Notes under the pieces: model-generated
The model's input: the letters and a program-made list of their open reading frames with translations, nothing else
Told to the model about the DNA's origin: nothing
Databases searched by the model: none
DNA from: Platanthera guangdongensis
Taxonomy: Eukaryota > Streptophyta > Magnoliopsida > Asparagales > Orchidaceae
Direction of reading: 5' to 3'
Length of the DNA stretch: 64,000 nucleotides
NCBI GenBank assembly: GCA_039583875.1
Contig: CM077162.1
Span: forward strand, 56,261,675-56,325,674
In this document: in pieces, positions 23,777 to 35,943 of the stretch
How positions within the stretch are numbered: position 1 is the stretch's first letter
How the letters are laid out: each line of letters opens with the position of its first letter
Program-made: the position numbers and the translations under genes

Positions 23777-24925
23777 TTAAATCATACATGTCACCACATC
23801 AGCTTGTTTGATGGCCTCCTGTTGGCCAAGATTATAGACCCTTGGTTGGGCCGGAGCATAGTGGGATGCGGTCGACTCCACCGCCTTTCCCTTCTCTTCA
23901 TAGGTAGCTCCCGGCCTCCTCTCGGACTTAGGACGTCCGCTCCAACAATCACGGGCGAAATGCCCCGTCTTTCCGCATGTAAAACACGCGCCCGGGGTCC
24001 GACCCGTAGTCGCCCCAGAAGCACCAGAAGGAGCTGGACCCGAAGTCCTATACTTCTTGAAAGACCTCCGATAGCCGGACTTTGAAGTAGTCGGCACTCT
24101 GAACTCCGATCTCTTCTCACCCAAGCTTTTCTTCGCTTGCACGCTCTTCATGTCCTTCTCCAAGGATTGGGCAGTATTGACCAAGGTTAAGAAACCCTGC
24201 GTCATCGGCCCTGAAAGTAATAATCTCAACTCATCCCTCAGGCCTTCATAGAAGCGATTAGTCTTGCGCTCCTCATCCATGATGGTGGAGCTAGCATATC
24301 GACTCAGACGAGTAAACTCGTGGAGGTATTCATCCACGCTCCTCTCACCCTGTACCAACTTCAGGAACTCATTCTCCAACGCTATCCTCTGCGTCGAATG
24401 GAGGTATCTAGCAAAAAATAATCTCGAGAACTCCTCCATCGAGACATCACAAAGTTGCCTACCTCTCAGTAAGTGCAGCTCCAATCCTTCCCACCACATC
24501 CTCGCTTCACCGTCCAGCAGGAACGTAGCGATGGTGGTCATTTGCCACTCCTCCGTCTCCGTCGCTGTCATGACTCTCTTCACCCTGGAGAGCCAGTCTT
24601 CAGCCTGAGATGGGTTCCCAACCCCGAGAATAACAGAGGGTTAAAGCTCATTACATGCTTCAGCTACCTCTCAGTTGCCCTCCTTGGCACTATTGGTTCC
24701 ACAATCACTTGCTCCACTCTCCTCGGCTCAGCCTCTTGAAGAGGTACTTGCTCCATCACAGGAGCGGGCTGCTGCGCTTACCTTCCAGGCTGCGCATTGA
24801 TCACGGCCAACACCGCTTCAGCCACCAATCGTATATTTTCAGCCGACAGAGGTGTTGCAGGAGCAACATCCGGTGCACTACTAGCCTCAGAAACTCGGCG
24901 TTCTGACGGCCCAACACCACTTCTG
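23777..24925 (-). pseudogene. gag: C gag, lightly damaged
   Basis: Gag of the retrotransposon particle. The capsid part includes EWQMTTIATFLLDGEARMWW, RSVDEYLHEFTRLSRYASST and NRFYEGLRDELRLLLSGPM. The nucleocapsid has an intact knuckle CFTCGKTGHFARDC (about 23950-23990). Upstream of 24583 the N-terminal part is broken by stops (one is CAG to TAG/CAA to TAA in the Gln-Ala-Gln-Gln region near 24775) and a frame change near 24610. The equivalent gag in D is open. Confidence 0.88.
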
Positions 24926-25140
24926 GTCACCTATAGTGGTACAAAACACCGTTAAGCGACCAAATAAATTGCAAACAACAATTATAGGAACACGCAGGTT
25001 CCTCAAACACGAGTATTTTCATTCCTAAGTGGACATTCATGGGTTCTTTTACCATTATAACGATGACGCACACAATGTGCTCACCACCCCTTAAAAAGAA
25101 TTCGCCCACTAATTCACTTGAAGCCCGACCAAAACCAGTA

Positions 25141-25160
25141 GTCTGATACCAAATTGTAAC
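25141..25160 (-). repeat. Second, partial copy of the PBS/LTR-end junction in C
   Basis: The + strand reads TCTGATACCAAATTGTAACAC, the same arrangement as the real junction 40 bases to the right (TTTGATACCAAATTGTAACACC). A short piece of primer site plus LTR terminus is thus duplicated inside the leader. Confidence 0.8.
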
Positions 25161-25179
25161 ACACAGGTCCCAAGATCGA

Positions 25180-25197
25180 AACCTGGCTTTGATACCA
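25180..25197 (-). other. Primer-binding site of C
   Basis: The minus strand reads TGGTATCAAAGCCAGGTT, matching the initiator-Met complement with one mismatch. A 3-base spacer separates it from the LTR at 25201. Confidence 0.93.
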
Positions 25198-25200
25198 AAT

Positions 25201-27507
25201 TGTAACACCCCCTATCCGTCGCATAGCATATAGCAGTAGGTTCGGCCGGGGCCCGATGCCATATACCACAGACAGACCGGGTGGTTACTTATGGAAACCA
25301 TCCAACCAATCTCAACGTCCTACACAGAGCATTCTAGCGGAAGCAGTTTATAAAAGTTGTAAACAAGAACCCAGCATTAAAGCACGAATGTCCACTAGTA
25401 CAAATTAGGAATGTTATACAAAAATACCCAAAACCAGCCTTAAGGCCTTACAAAATGTTTCACTTGAATATTACATGTTTTAAAAACCACGGCACGCAGG
25501 CCGGTCATACATGAATAAAGCAGTAAACACTTCTACTTGGGCCTTCGAGGGCCAGCTTCGCAAAAAGGGCTTTAGCCCGCTATTGACCGCTTGGTTCAGC
25601 TGCACCTGCAAGCAACAAACCACCGCACGGTGGCAAAAACAAGGCAATGGTCAGCAATGCTGATCAAATTATAACGATCCCGCCCCTAACTCGGGGCGGC
25701 GATGCTCCTTCCCTGCATTTCATTAGCATAAGCGAGCAATGTATATAACCATAGCCATTTCATCACAGACGTTGGCTCGCACGGCCACACGCCCCGTGCA
25801 CTCAGGGCACATTCTCGGTGAACCGGTCTATGTCACGTCAATTCAAGCCATCAACATTCCGGACTCACCACCGCCAACTGACGGCCAAACCTATGAGCAA
25901 TTTGTCTTCTCGGCCTGGGTCACGACAATTTAAGCCATCAACCGCCGAAGACCCTACTCTATGCCAACGGTAAGTGCCACGTGCCTTTAGGTCTCTTTAA
26001 CCGAACGACATAGAACGGGTACGGTTCCATCTAACCCGTGCTCACATCACAACGGCAATTTAAGCCATTTGCGCGGGTCAAACTTCCACCGAGTCCCATT
26101 TCCATCACAGTTCACATAACCCCGTTATGTTCAAGTTGGCTCTCAAGCCACCAAGTTGGCAAGATCTCGTATCCGCCCAGTTTTCCGGGTGCACCTTTGG
26201 GTTAGTCCCCAAGGCTCCCTGCTGCAATCTACCGCGTAGAAAACCCGAAAAACAACCAATAGCACGGAGTCTTCTCCGGCATTATGCAATGCAACATCAC
26301 CGATCCAGACCAACATGTCCGGGTAGGATTCACACATCATATCTATGTCCATTCTCGCATACGGACTCTAAACAACGGGGACTTGACATATCTACCCGAA
26401 GGAATGCCTCCAACTCTCCCAAACTCGCGAGAGCGGGCTTCCTATACTAAGAAAGAGAGCTATTCATGCTCAAGATGAGGATCGTTACCCTTGAGTTCTT
26501 CTTTGGCGCCATTGAAAAGTAATCGGATGAAAACAACCGTACTAGCGTTGCCTCCGTGGATCCGGGGTCGGCTCGCGATTCGGAGCTCCGAAGCTCCTCC
26601 AATGGCGGGATCTAGCTCTTCTTCCTCCCTTGGTTTTCCTCTTTCTCTAAGGATTTGGAAAGGGATATGATAAGAAAAGTGATGGATTTCTAAGTCAATC
26701 CACGGGTATATCCCTTCAGGAACATCCCCCAGCCGTTGGATCTCAAAACAAGGAAACGAACGGCTTTGATTCGGGGCTGAAATGCCCAATCTGGACCGAA
26801 CACGGCCTGGCACACGCCCGTGTCCAGGGCCGTGTGCCGCATTCGCCGTCAAAATTGAATCACTTGGAACCTCACACGGGTATCGAACACACCCGTGTTC
26901 GAGCTGACATGCCCGTGTTCCACCTGACACGGCCGTGTGGCCGGCCGTGTACCCCATGATTTTTCCCTTTTTTCAACCCGAGCACTGCACGGGTTCTAGG
27001 ACACGCCCGTGTCCTTGCCCGTGTCACTTTGACACGCCTGGACCCCAGGCCGTGCACACGGTCTCGACATTTCGTCGCGTGAAGATCGATGACTTGATGA
27101 CACGGCCTCGGAAACGCCCGTGTCCTAGGCCGTGTGCCTTGTCTCGACGATCGTCGAGCGAATCTCGACGACTCCCCGGGACGACCATCGACACGGGTCG
27201 ACACGCCCTGCGACACGCCCGTGTCGCGGGCCGTGTGCCCATTCTCGATGAATCGTCGAGTATATCTCGACGACTCCGCGGCTAAGTGTCGACACGGGTC
27301 GACACGCCCTGCGACACGCCCGTATCGCAGGCCGTGTGCCCATTCTCAGCGAATCATCGAGAAAATCTCGACGACTTCGCGGCTAAGTGTCGACACACGC
27401 TTGACACGCCCTGGGACACGCCCGTGTCCCAGGCCGTGTGCCTGCAGCCAGAACCCAAACTGGCCCAAAACGTCCCCCTTCGCTCCTTTGAGTTTCAGGG
27501 TGTTACA
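25201..27507 (-). repeat. C 5' LTR (2307 bp)
   Basis: TGTAACACCCCCTATCCGTC to TTTCAGGGTGTTACA. The dyad array is at about 26800-27450. The last bases before the terminus differ from the left LTR (CAGGGTGTTACA versus CGGGGCGTTACA). Confidence 0.96.
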
Positions 27508-30336
27508 CCGTCTCCCATACAAAGCTTCGTATGGCGCCATTTTTATACTTACTTGAGAACTATTGTTGTACGCGAACTCCACCATGAAGAGATGATCCTC
27601 CCACTTTTTGCTGAAGTCAATAACGCACATTATCAACATATCCTCCATAGTACGGTTCGTTCTCTCCGTTTGCCCGTCAGTTTGAGGATGAAATGTCGTA
27701 CTGAACTTTAGCTTCGTGCCCAAGCTCTTTTGTACCAGTCTCCAGTCCTTGGATGTAAACCGTCCATCTCGATCACTGACTATGCTCTTAGGAATTCCGT
27801 GCAGTCGCACAATGTTGTGAACATACAACTCCACCAACTTCTCCATGCTGTCCTCTTTCCGATTTGGGATGAAGTGAGCCACCTTGGTTAGGCGATCCAC
27901 GATCACCCAAATAGCATCATTACCCTGCTGCGATCTAGGCAGACCATGTACAAAGTCCATGGAGATGTCATCAAATTTCCATTCAGGGATTGGAAGGGGC
28001 TTTAGGAACCCGCCCGACTTCTGACATTCGGCCTTTACCAAGGCACAAGTTTGGCAACGATTCACATACAAAGCTACGTCCCGCTTAAGCCCCGGCCACC
28101 AAAAGGATTTCTTCATATACAGGTACATCTTTGTACTGCCCGGGTGAATGGAGTACTTTGTGAAGTGAGCCTCAAACATCAACTCCTCATGGAGTTTGCC
28201 GAACTGCGGTATACAAACCCTTCCGTTCTTCCTCAGAATCCCATCACTCATCTCCCAGGTGCTGCTCTCGCCCGCTAGAGCCTCCAGCACAAAAGGTTGA
28301 AACTCCACATCCAACCGAGACACTTCCCGAATGCGATCGGTCAAGTCGTTCTGCACTTCAATCCAGTTCAACTGAGCCACGTTGGACTCGCCTCTCGCAA
28401 CAAATTCCAATCCAAGGGACTCTCATTCCCGTACCAACCGCTCATCATGAGCTTCGATCCAATTTCCTTGCCCTGAGTACTTTCTACTCAAAGCATCTGC
28501 CACCACATTGGCTTTACCTGGCGTATACTGAATTGCCACTTTGTAGTCTCCAAGAAACTCAACCCACCTGCGTAGCCGCATGTTCAAGTCCTTTTGATCC
28601 AAGAGATACTTCAGGCTTTTGTGATCCGTAAAGATCTCCACCTTTGCGCCATATACATAATGCCGCCATATTTTCAACGCAAAGATTACCGCCGCCATCT
28701 CCAAGTCATGGACGGGGTAATTCCTCTCATGAGGCTTCAGCTGTCTAGACCCAAAAGTTATCACCTTGCCATATTGCACTAAAACGCAACCCAAACCGCA
28801 TCCCGATGCGTCACTGAAGATCTGAAATCCCTCGGTCCCTTGCGGTAGACTTAGGATTGGAGCCATCATCAGTCTCTCCTTCAGTGCCTCAAATGCTTGG
28901 CTGCACTCTTGAGTCCAAACAAACTTATGATCTTTACGAGTGAGTGAGGTGAGGGGTAGAGCTATCTGCGAAAAACTTTCCACGAACCTCCTGTAATACC
29001 CGGCTAGTCCAAGAAAACTTCGGACTTCCGCCACAGTCCTCAAGACTGGCCAATCTCTGATGGCCTCCACTTTTGTTGGATCCACTGCCACCCCATCCCC
29101 ACTAATCACGTGGCCCAAAAATGCCACCTTCTCTAGCCAGAACTCGCACTTGGAGAACTTTGCATACAACTGATTCTCCCTCAACACTTGCAAAACCACT
29201 CTCAAGTGGGTCTCATGCTCCACTTCCGATTTGGAATAAAACAAGATGTCATCAATGAAAACAACCACAAAAGAATCCAAGTATTCCCGAAATACCCGAT
29301 TCATATGATCCATGAACACAGATGGGGCGTTCGTCAGCCCGAACGGCATCACCGTAAACTCAAAGTGTCCATACCTTATACCAAAGGCAGTCTTGGGTAT
29401 GTCCTCATCCTGAATTCGCAACTGATAATAGCCTGACTTCAAGTCCAATTTGGAGTACGCCACTGACTCCGCCAGCTGGTCGAACAAGTCGTCTATCCGA
29501 GGGATCGGATACTTACTCTTGACGGCCAATTTATTCAGCTCTCGGTAGTCTATGCACAGCCGCATGCTACTGTCTTTCTTCTTTACAAACAACACCGGCG
29601 CACTCCACGGCGAAGAACTGGGTCTAATATACCCTTGCTCCAACAATTCCTGTAACTGTACTTTAAGTTCAGCCAACTCCTTTGGTGCCATCCTAAATGG
29701 AGGACGTGACACCGGCCTAGCCTCCGTCACTAACTCCATCGAGAAATCGATCTCCCTCCGAGTAGGCGCTCCAGGAAGTTCATCCGGAAACACATCCTTG
29801 AACTCTGCCACAACGGGCACCTCCTCAAAAGTCAGCTGGGAGAGATGAACCTCCAATAACGCTACAAGCGCTACACCACCCTGGTTAACCGCCCGCATCA
29901 ACTGCATGGCCGAAATCAGGGAACATGCCACTCCACAAAGGCCCTCAAATTTGACCTCCGCCTGCCCTTTGCCCTTTAGGGTTACTACCTTAGATAGGCA
30001 ATCAATACTGGCGTGCTGCTCTACAAGCCAGTCCATGCCCAAAATGACATTGAACTCAACCAACGGTAAAATCGCTGCTACCAAAACAAAGTCAACTCCG
30101 TCTAGCTCCCAACAGATGCGCCCTTTGACCCCGGTGGTCATGGATGACCCATTGGTCATGCGCACTTTCAGCTCTGCTCCCGACGAGAAAGACCCAACTC
30201 CTATTCTCTGGATGAAGCTCTCCGCAAGAAAGGAGTGCGATGCTCCCGTATCAAACAATACCCTAGCGGGATATCCGGAAACTAATACGAAGCCTACAAC
30301 ATAGACATCACACAAAAGTCTAAAAGTATGAAGCAC
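27508..30336 (-). pseudogene. pol: B pol: protease, RT, RNase H and integrase N-terminal part
   Basis: Protease has an intact site ([18 protein letters not shown]). RT shows [38 protein letters not shown] and FIDD ([14 protein letters not shown]). RNase H shows [18 protein letters not shown] and [20 protein letters not shown]. The frame is open from 30336 to a TGA at about 28421-28423 (LVRE*E; C has Leu-Glu there). It resumes with the integrase HHCC finger ([19 protein letters not shown]) and core ([38 protein letters not shown]). The frame is cut at GRRC by element C and continues at 17964 downward. Confidence 0.92.
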
Positions 30337-30347
30337 AAAATTTAAAC

Positions 30348-31565
30348 TTAAATTTTCTTCATACCTGTCACCACATCAGTTTGGCGGATTGCTTCTTGCT
30401 GTCCAAGGCTGTAAGCCCTTGGTTGCACCGGTTGGAACCGAGAAGCGCTCGACTCCGCCATCTTCCCTTTCTCTGCAACACTGGGGCCGGAGCGCACAGT
30501 CTGCTCCTGCCTTGTCTCTTGCCCCTCTCCTCCTTGGGGACAAACACGAGCTATGTACCCCACCTTACCGCAGTTGTAGCACGTCGGCGGTTCCCTAGAG
30601 TGTGGACCTCCAGGCGTCCAATTACTCTTCTCACCGGATCTGGAAGTGTGAGGCTTCGTCCTCCACCTACTCCCTTCAGACTTTCCATGAGATTGGGAAG
30701 GCTTCCCTTCCCCTTGCTTGGGAGTAAAACCCTTACGGCGTTGGGTTCGCTCCAAATCACTTTCCAAAATCCTGGCAGCCTCAACTAGTTCATTGAATCC
30801 CGCTCTCTTCATGGAGATGAGGGGTTGTCTCAGGTTCTCCCTCAGCCCCTGGTATAAGAGGTTATCCCTTTCTACATCATCTGTCATCGTCGTTCCCGCG
30901 TAACGACCCAACCGGGTGAACTCCTGCACATGCTCATCCACTATCTTGTCTCGCTGCATTAAATGCAGAAATTGCCTCTGAAGGGCCAATCGTGTAGAAA
31001 CTGGAATATACCTCTTTAGAAATGCATCCCCAAACTCCTCCACTAACGGGGTGCGTCCCGGAAACTGGAGGCTGCTATGGCTCACCCACCATAACTTGGC
31101 GTCTCCTTCCAACATGAAAGCCGCATACTCAGCTTTCTTTTCCTCTGGCGTCTCTGCCGCCCTTAAAAGCTCTTGAATGCGAACCCACCAGTCCTCCATA
31201 TCTGTTGGCGTACCAACTCCCTTGAATCACGGGGGATGGAAACTCAGGAAATACTTCATGTGACGGTCCCCATGTCCGACAACTACCCTTTCCGCCAAAG
31301 GCTCCACTCGCCTGGCCTCTCCGCCTGGCACGGCCGTTGCCGTGTCCGGTGTAGCAGGGGTTGCTACCTGAGCTGCCGCTGCAGCTTGGGCTGCCACCAT
31401 CGCTTCCGCAAGCATGCGGCAGAAGTCGGCTGGGTTAACACCCGTGCCCAAAAGACCTGGAGCAGTAGCACTGCTCGCCGAAATCTCTTCTCTAGCTCTC
31501 GACGTACCCGCCTCGTTGCTTGCACTCTTCAAGAAAACAAGAAACAAGGAATCAGTCTCAAATCT
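30348..31565 (-). pseudogene. gag: B gag, one premature stop and a damaged zinc knuckle
   Basis: The minus-strand frame opens just after TTTCTTGAAG near 31535 without an obvious ATG (SASNEAGTSRAREEISASS). It runs through an Ala-rich N-terminus to a TGA at about 31229 (HPP*FKG), a CGA-to-TGA type change. The main part (31199-30348) holds the capsid domain (KKAEYAAFMLEGDAKLWWVS, DEHVQEFTRLGRYAGTTM) and the knuckle CYNCGKVGYIARVC, in which the zinc-binding His is Tyr. It lies directly upstream of protease in B. Confidence 0.88.
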
Positions 31566-31644
31566 CCAGACTAAAACATAAGGACACTCATGGTCCCGCA
31601 TTACTCTTATGTAGATAACTTCTCTACGCATTGACCTTGAATCT

Positions 31645-31662
31645 AACCTCGCTTTGATACCA
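31645..31662 (-). other. Primer-binding site of B
   Basis: The minus strand reads TGGTATCAAAGCGAGGTT, an initiator-Met tRNA complement with two mismatches, three bases from the LTR. Confidence 0.92.
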
Positions 31663-31665
31663 AAT

Positions 31666-34266
31666 TGTAACACCTCCCCTGTAATGAACATATAATATGG
31701 GTCCGGCCGGGGCCCCACAACATACGGACGCCACAGCTTTAGTATTATAAGTTGATATAGCTACCCACACTCAAAACTCTTTGCACAACACAGCGGAAAT
31801 AAAAGCAAGACTAGAAGTTATCCACCACTAGAAGAGTAAAACAAATGGCCTTATAGCCTTACAACAAGTTCCAAAATCAAATAATACAGCAGTCATGAAT
31901 GTGCGTAGCACTCCTAGTCTACCTCGGCATGCAAGCCGGACAACAAGAGTCTCAAACATACAACATCATATAAGTAAAGGCACAAAAAGAAAAGCACTTC
32001 ATGAGGCTTAGGCCTTTCTGGCCGGCGAGCTAGCTCCAGCATGCGATCCTTGCCCTGTAAAATTTATTAGTAACATGGGTCAGCAAAGGCTGACCTCAAA
32101 CTGTGTAACAACACATCTCCTCCCGGCCGCCCCTAACGGACCCCGGGGTACCCCTCCAACCTGCAAGTTAGCACTTCGTATGCAATAATCATAAGCAAGA
32201 AAAGCGACTACAGAAACAGGTTTGGATGTCACACACATCATACATGTTATCTACTGGTTGAGCATATAATAAAAGGGCCTACTTATGCAATCATGTATGC
32301 AATAACCTGGGTTTCACCCAAGGCACCCTAACTCGTATGCATCTATCACATCATCACATCATATGGGTACTCAACGATTCCCCATTGGCATCAAGCCGCA
32401 AACAAATGGGGTCACCATTTCCCCCAACGGCTCACAGGCCGCCTCATTGAACTCTTTGTCAAGGCCCCACCCGCTCAAGGTCTTAGACCCGGGCTTGCTT
32501 ACAAGCTCTGACGTCTCATGTCAGGATTCCAACAAACACAAAACTGACTGATTCTAAGAAGCCTTGCCAGACCCCACCCGCTCATGCCCTCATTGCCCGG
32601 GCTTGCCCCCATGCTTGGCTTTCTCGTCATTCTCACAGAAGGGGACTAGTCTCGCCGGGACAATCTCCGCACATGACGTGAACGTCACGGGATAGCCAAC
32701 CGACCACGGAGACACAGCCACGCCTTGGCACATCATAAACCAAGATACTTCCACCCTAGTCCCTCATTTGTACTGCAGTGTTCTCACGCACCAAGGAAAC
32801 CATCTCCAACTCATGCGGAGCTAACCTTGTCCACCAAGGAAAATATCTACTGCCACGAGGATCTAACCTTGTCCGGTTCCGAATACACGTACTCACTCAA
32901 GAAGAAGGGGAAAAACATCACCACATCACAAACGGCGTCTTGCAGCAACAAAATCTCTACAAATCCTTAACGTTCGTATGCAACATCACCGAGTCGGACT
33001 AACGGTCGCGACAACGACTTCACCCACCATGCCTAATCCACTAACGGAGCGGATCTCTAATGCAAAATATGCCGGGGATGAACTCAAATCAACCCGGAGG
33101 TTCCTCTTGAACCTTGGCAAACCAAAACCCCTCTCATTTGAGAGTTTGGTGCCCAAAAACTAGAAAGAAAATAAATGATGCTAAAGACATGCATCCTAAG
33201 ATCGAGAGGAGAAGTGTCGTTACCTTCCGACTCCTCTTCCTTGCCATGGCGAAATAGTCCGGATGAAAACCTTCGCAATGATCTAACCTCCACGGATCTG
33301 GACTCGGCTCGTGATTTGGAGCACTGAAACCTCTCCTACAGCCCAAACTCTCCTTCTCCTTCTTCCTTGTTCTCACTTCTCTCTAGATCTTTAGTAAGAG
33401 AATGCTTGGAGAAGAATGAGGGTTTTCAACCCTATTCTCGGACTTAACTCCTAAATAAATGATCTGAACCATCAGATCCTAAAACCAGGGAAAGAAAGGG
33501 CCACGATCCGACAGAAAAATAAAAGACCTGGGCCGAACACGGCCTGGCACACGCCCGTGTCCAGGGTCGTGTGCCTCATTCGCCATCTCAAATCGATGCG
33601 CCTGGAACAGCACACGGGCATCCGACACGCCCGTGTTCGATCCGACACGCCCGTGTCCCCAATAACACGGCCGTGTTGACGATCGTGTGACTCCATCGAC
33701 ACGGCCCCGAAACTAACCCGAGAAGTGACACGGCCTGGGACATGCCCGTGTCCCAAGCCGTGTGCTAAGTCTCGACACTCGTCGACATCCTTTGTGTCGA
33801 CACTGCGGAAATACTTCGAGCAAAGATCGTCGACCAAGCGGGACACGCCCTGTGACACGCCCGTGTCACAGGCCGTGTGCCCCAGTCTCGACACTCGACA
33901 CTTGACACTCGACACTCGTCGAGTGAACATCGTCGACTGAAGCTCGTCGATAGACCCACACGGCCTTGGACATGCTTGTGTCCTAGGCCGTGTGCCTTGT
34001 CTCGACACACTGTCGAGCAAAAGTGTCGACACCCCGGGCCGAGTGTCGATACGGGCTCGATACGCCCTGCGACACGCCTGTGTCGCAGGCCGTGTGCCCT
34101 AGTCTCGACACCTCGTCGAGCGAAAGTGTCGACACCCCGGGTCCGAGTGTTGACATGGCTCGACACGCCCTGCGATACGCCCGTGTCGCAGGCCGTGTGC
34201 CCCCTGCCAGAAACCAAAAATTTCCAAAAACGCAAAACGACCCTCTCTCAAAACTGGGGTGTTACA
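31666..34266 (-). repeat. B 5' LTR (2601 bp)
   Basis: TGTAACACCTCCCCTGTAATG to CTGGGGTGTTACA. The dyad array is at about 33535-34200. It is slightly longer than 14724-17301, largely through small insertions in the array (for example an added ACACTTGACACTCG unit near 33900). Confidence 0.95.
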
Positions 34267-34362
34267 AGAATAAATCCTATACAAGATGTGGGACTAAAGA
34301 AGGATGAGAGAAAGCAATAAAGAGGGCCAATAAATGAGCCCTTTACATGGGCTTTTCTAATA
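34267..34362 (-). repeat. Copia-2 5' LTR, part 2 (with B's target duplication)
   Basis: It begins with the repeated AGAAT of element B and continues AAATCCTATACAAGATGTGGG to TCTAATA, the remainder of the 180-bp LTR begun at 14635. Confidence 0.94.
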
Positions 34363-34939
34363 ATATATATATATTTAGGGTGTAATTCATTCAACCCTAA
34401 TTGTGCTCCTTGGTCAAATCAAGAAACTTCTGAACGTCAAGATCCCGTTGGCACCTGATTCGTATTTCGAACATCTCTCGGCCGATGATAAGCTCGATGT
34501 ACGATTTGATCATCCTCTACCAAGTCGACTAGATCGTTGATCTCTAAAGATTTTGATTCTACTCAGATCTATTTGATCTGTGTGTTCATATCAAGTCTTC
34601 AAAGCATTCAGATTTTCCTTATTTTCAAGACATTCAAGATCGACCTTTTCGAACAACGAAGGATCGAATACTTTAGATCTAAATAAGATTATTTGTAATC
34701 TTTATTGTGTAAATCATTTTTGCTTTTGTAGGAGGTTTTTCCCTCCGAGTTGTAGATCTGTTTTTGGATCAACTTTTTGATTCGTGTTTGGATCGAGTTA
34801 TCGGAGATTTGTTCTCCGACTGGTAGGAGCGTTGTCTCCGAGTTGCCGGAGTTAAGGCTCCGAGGTGTAAGATTATGATCAATCAGAGATAAAGGTGAAG
34901 TAGTCGAATATAGCCCTTTGTGGTAGATAGACAAGACGG
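34363..34939 (+). repeat. A1 3' LTR, part 2 of 3
   Basis: It begins with the repeated ATATA and aligns with about 51738-52276 of the A2 LTR (TTCAACCCTAAT, GTGCTCCTTGGTCAAATC, GTAGATAGACAAGACGG). Element E interrupts it at 34939. Open frames here are not genes. Confidence 0.93.
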
Positions 34940-35943
34940 TCTAAGACCCTTTTTTTCTTTTAAACCACCGGGGTCTTATGCCTAGAACCGCCGCTTTGCA
35001 GTGACACCAAGACACCCGGGAGGTCGTCACTACAAAATGCCGATCCTGTCGGCCATGCCGATCGCAGAAGAGTAGAAGTATAAATAGTACATGAGTAAAG
35101 TAGAACTCAATACTGGTCCACCAGGATCACATATATATAAATAAATCTCCACGAAGGGAGAGTCCATAGAAAAGAATAAGCGAAGTACTAAAAAGGGCTC
35201 TTGCCTGATACATCAAGATCCTCACTACAAGTCACTCAACGCGAAATCAAATCTATAATAATTACTAATGATCGAGACTCACAGTCTATACTGACTTGAC
35301 TCCAGTTCTATACTACCCTGTCTCCATGCACACCGACCTTTGGGGCTGCATCTCCTGATGCGGCTCAACGATCCCCTAAAATGATTTGATAAATGACCGT
35401 TAGTATAAAAAGAGTAAGTCCTATCATCCCCCACCCCTCCCCCATGGATCCTAGGCACCGAGCGGGGAGGAGGAAAGGGAAGGTAATGAAGGTGGAGAGT
35501 AATAAAATAAACAGGTGACGGCAGAACTAGTCTATCATGATTATATAATCATAGCAAGTATAAGTAAGCAGTAGTAAGTAAGCAATATAAATATACACAA
35601 GAACAAGTGAACAAGTATAGTATGAGAAAGTAAAATAAGAAAGTAACCATGACCTATAGGAATGCTCATACAAACCTATAGACCAATGGGTCGTTTTGCA
35701 AGACTTATTGTATAAAGCGTCTCATACCACTTTATACAATAGGTGTCAGGGGTTATATGCAATGATGATGCTATGACATGCAAGTATGCCATGATGTGAA
35801 TCATGCAAGTGCAACACACCCACTCGATTCTATGTACATAGAACTTTAGTTCCCCTTTCTGGAGCCTAACCTCCCAAGATACCTCCGCAGTGGCAAACGG
35901 AAGCCGTGGGTTGGGCCTTGCCCACCTCTAAACCAGTATCAGC
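34940..35943 (-). other. E, left part: no gene
   Basis: No coding potential is seen. Notable are a pyrimidine run at about 35428-35450 (CCCCCACCCCTCCCCCATGG) and a short imperfect repeat, TTGTATAAAGCG and TTTATACAATAGG, at about 35708-35745. The last five bases, TCAGC, are the target duplication of element D. Confidence 0.6.

Larger units (their letters stand above)
17965..27507 (-). mobile_element. C: Ty3/gypsy chromovirus nested in the integrase gene of B
   Basis: LTRs of 2306 bp (17965-20270) and 2307 bp (25201-27507) are closely similar, so the insertion is recent. The target duplication is CCATC (17960-17964) and CCGTC (27508-27512), differing by one transition. Removing C rejoins B's integrase in frame across the RRC|RTPMSW motif. 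The body holds gag, protease, RT, RNase H, integrase and a chromodomain-like end on the minus strand. It belongs to the same family as D, and only distantly to B. Confidence 0.96.
14724..34266 (-). mobile_element. B: Ty3/gypsy chromovirus (Tekay/Del-like) on the minus strand, host of element C
   Basis: LTRs of 2578 bp (14724-17301) and 2601 bp (31666-34266) begin TGTAACACC and end GTGTTACA. The target duplication AGAAT flanks the whole (14719-14723 and 34267-34271). On the minus strand the order is primer site, gag, protease, RT, RNase H, integrase, a chromodomain-like C-terminus, PPT and LTR. Integrase is split by element C. Net length without C is about 10 kb. The lineage call rests on the integrase C-terminus ([16 protein letters not shown]...YPELF) and is family knowledge, not a tree. 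Confidence 0.94.
9412..34362 (-). mobile_element. Copia-2: Ty1/copia retrotransposon on the minus strand, host of Ty3 element B
   Basis: It is bounded by 180-bp LTRs (9412-9591, and 14635-14723 joined to 34272-34362) and by the target duplication ATATA on both sides. Reading leftward from the right LTR, it has an 18-base initiator-Met primer site, a long leader, then gag, protease, integrase, RT and RNase H, then a polypurine tract. The order is that of Ty1/copia. Most of its span is the nested 19.5-kb element B. Its own length is about 5.4 kb. Stops and frameshifts make it inactive. I do not assign a copia lineage. Confidence 0.93.

Noticed and set aside
35420..35455. Pyrimidine run in E read as a PPT, which would divide E into a short LTR and body
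   Set aside because: The left 500 bases of E have no second copy at its right end, so a short LTR pair is not supported.
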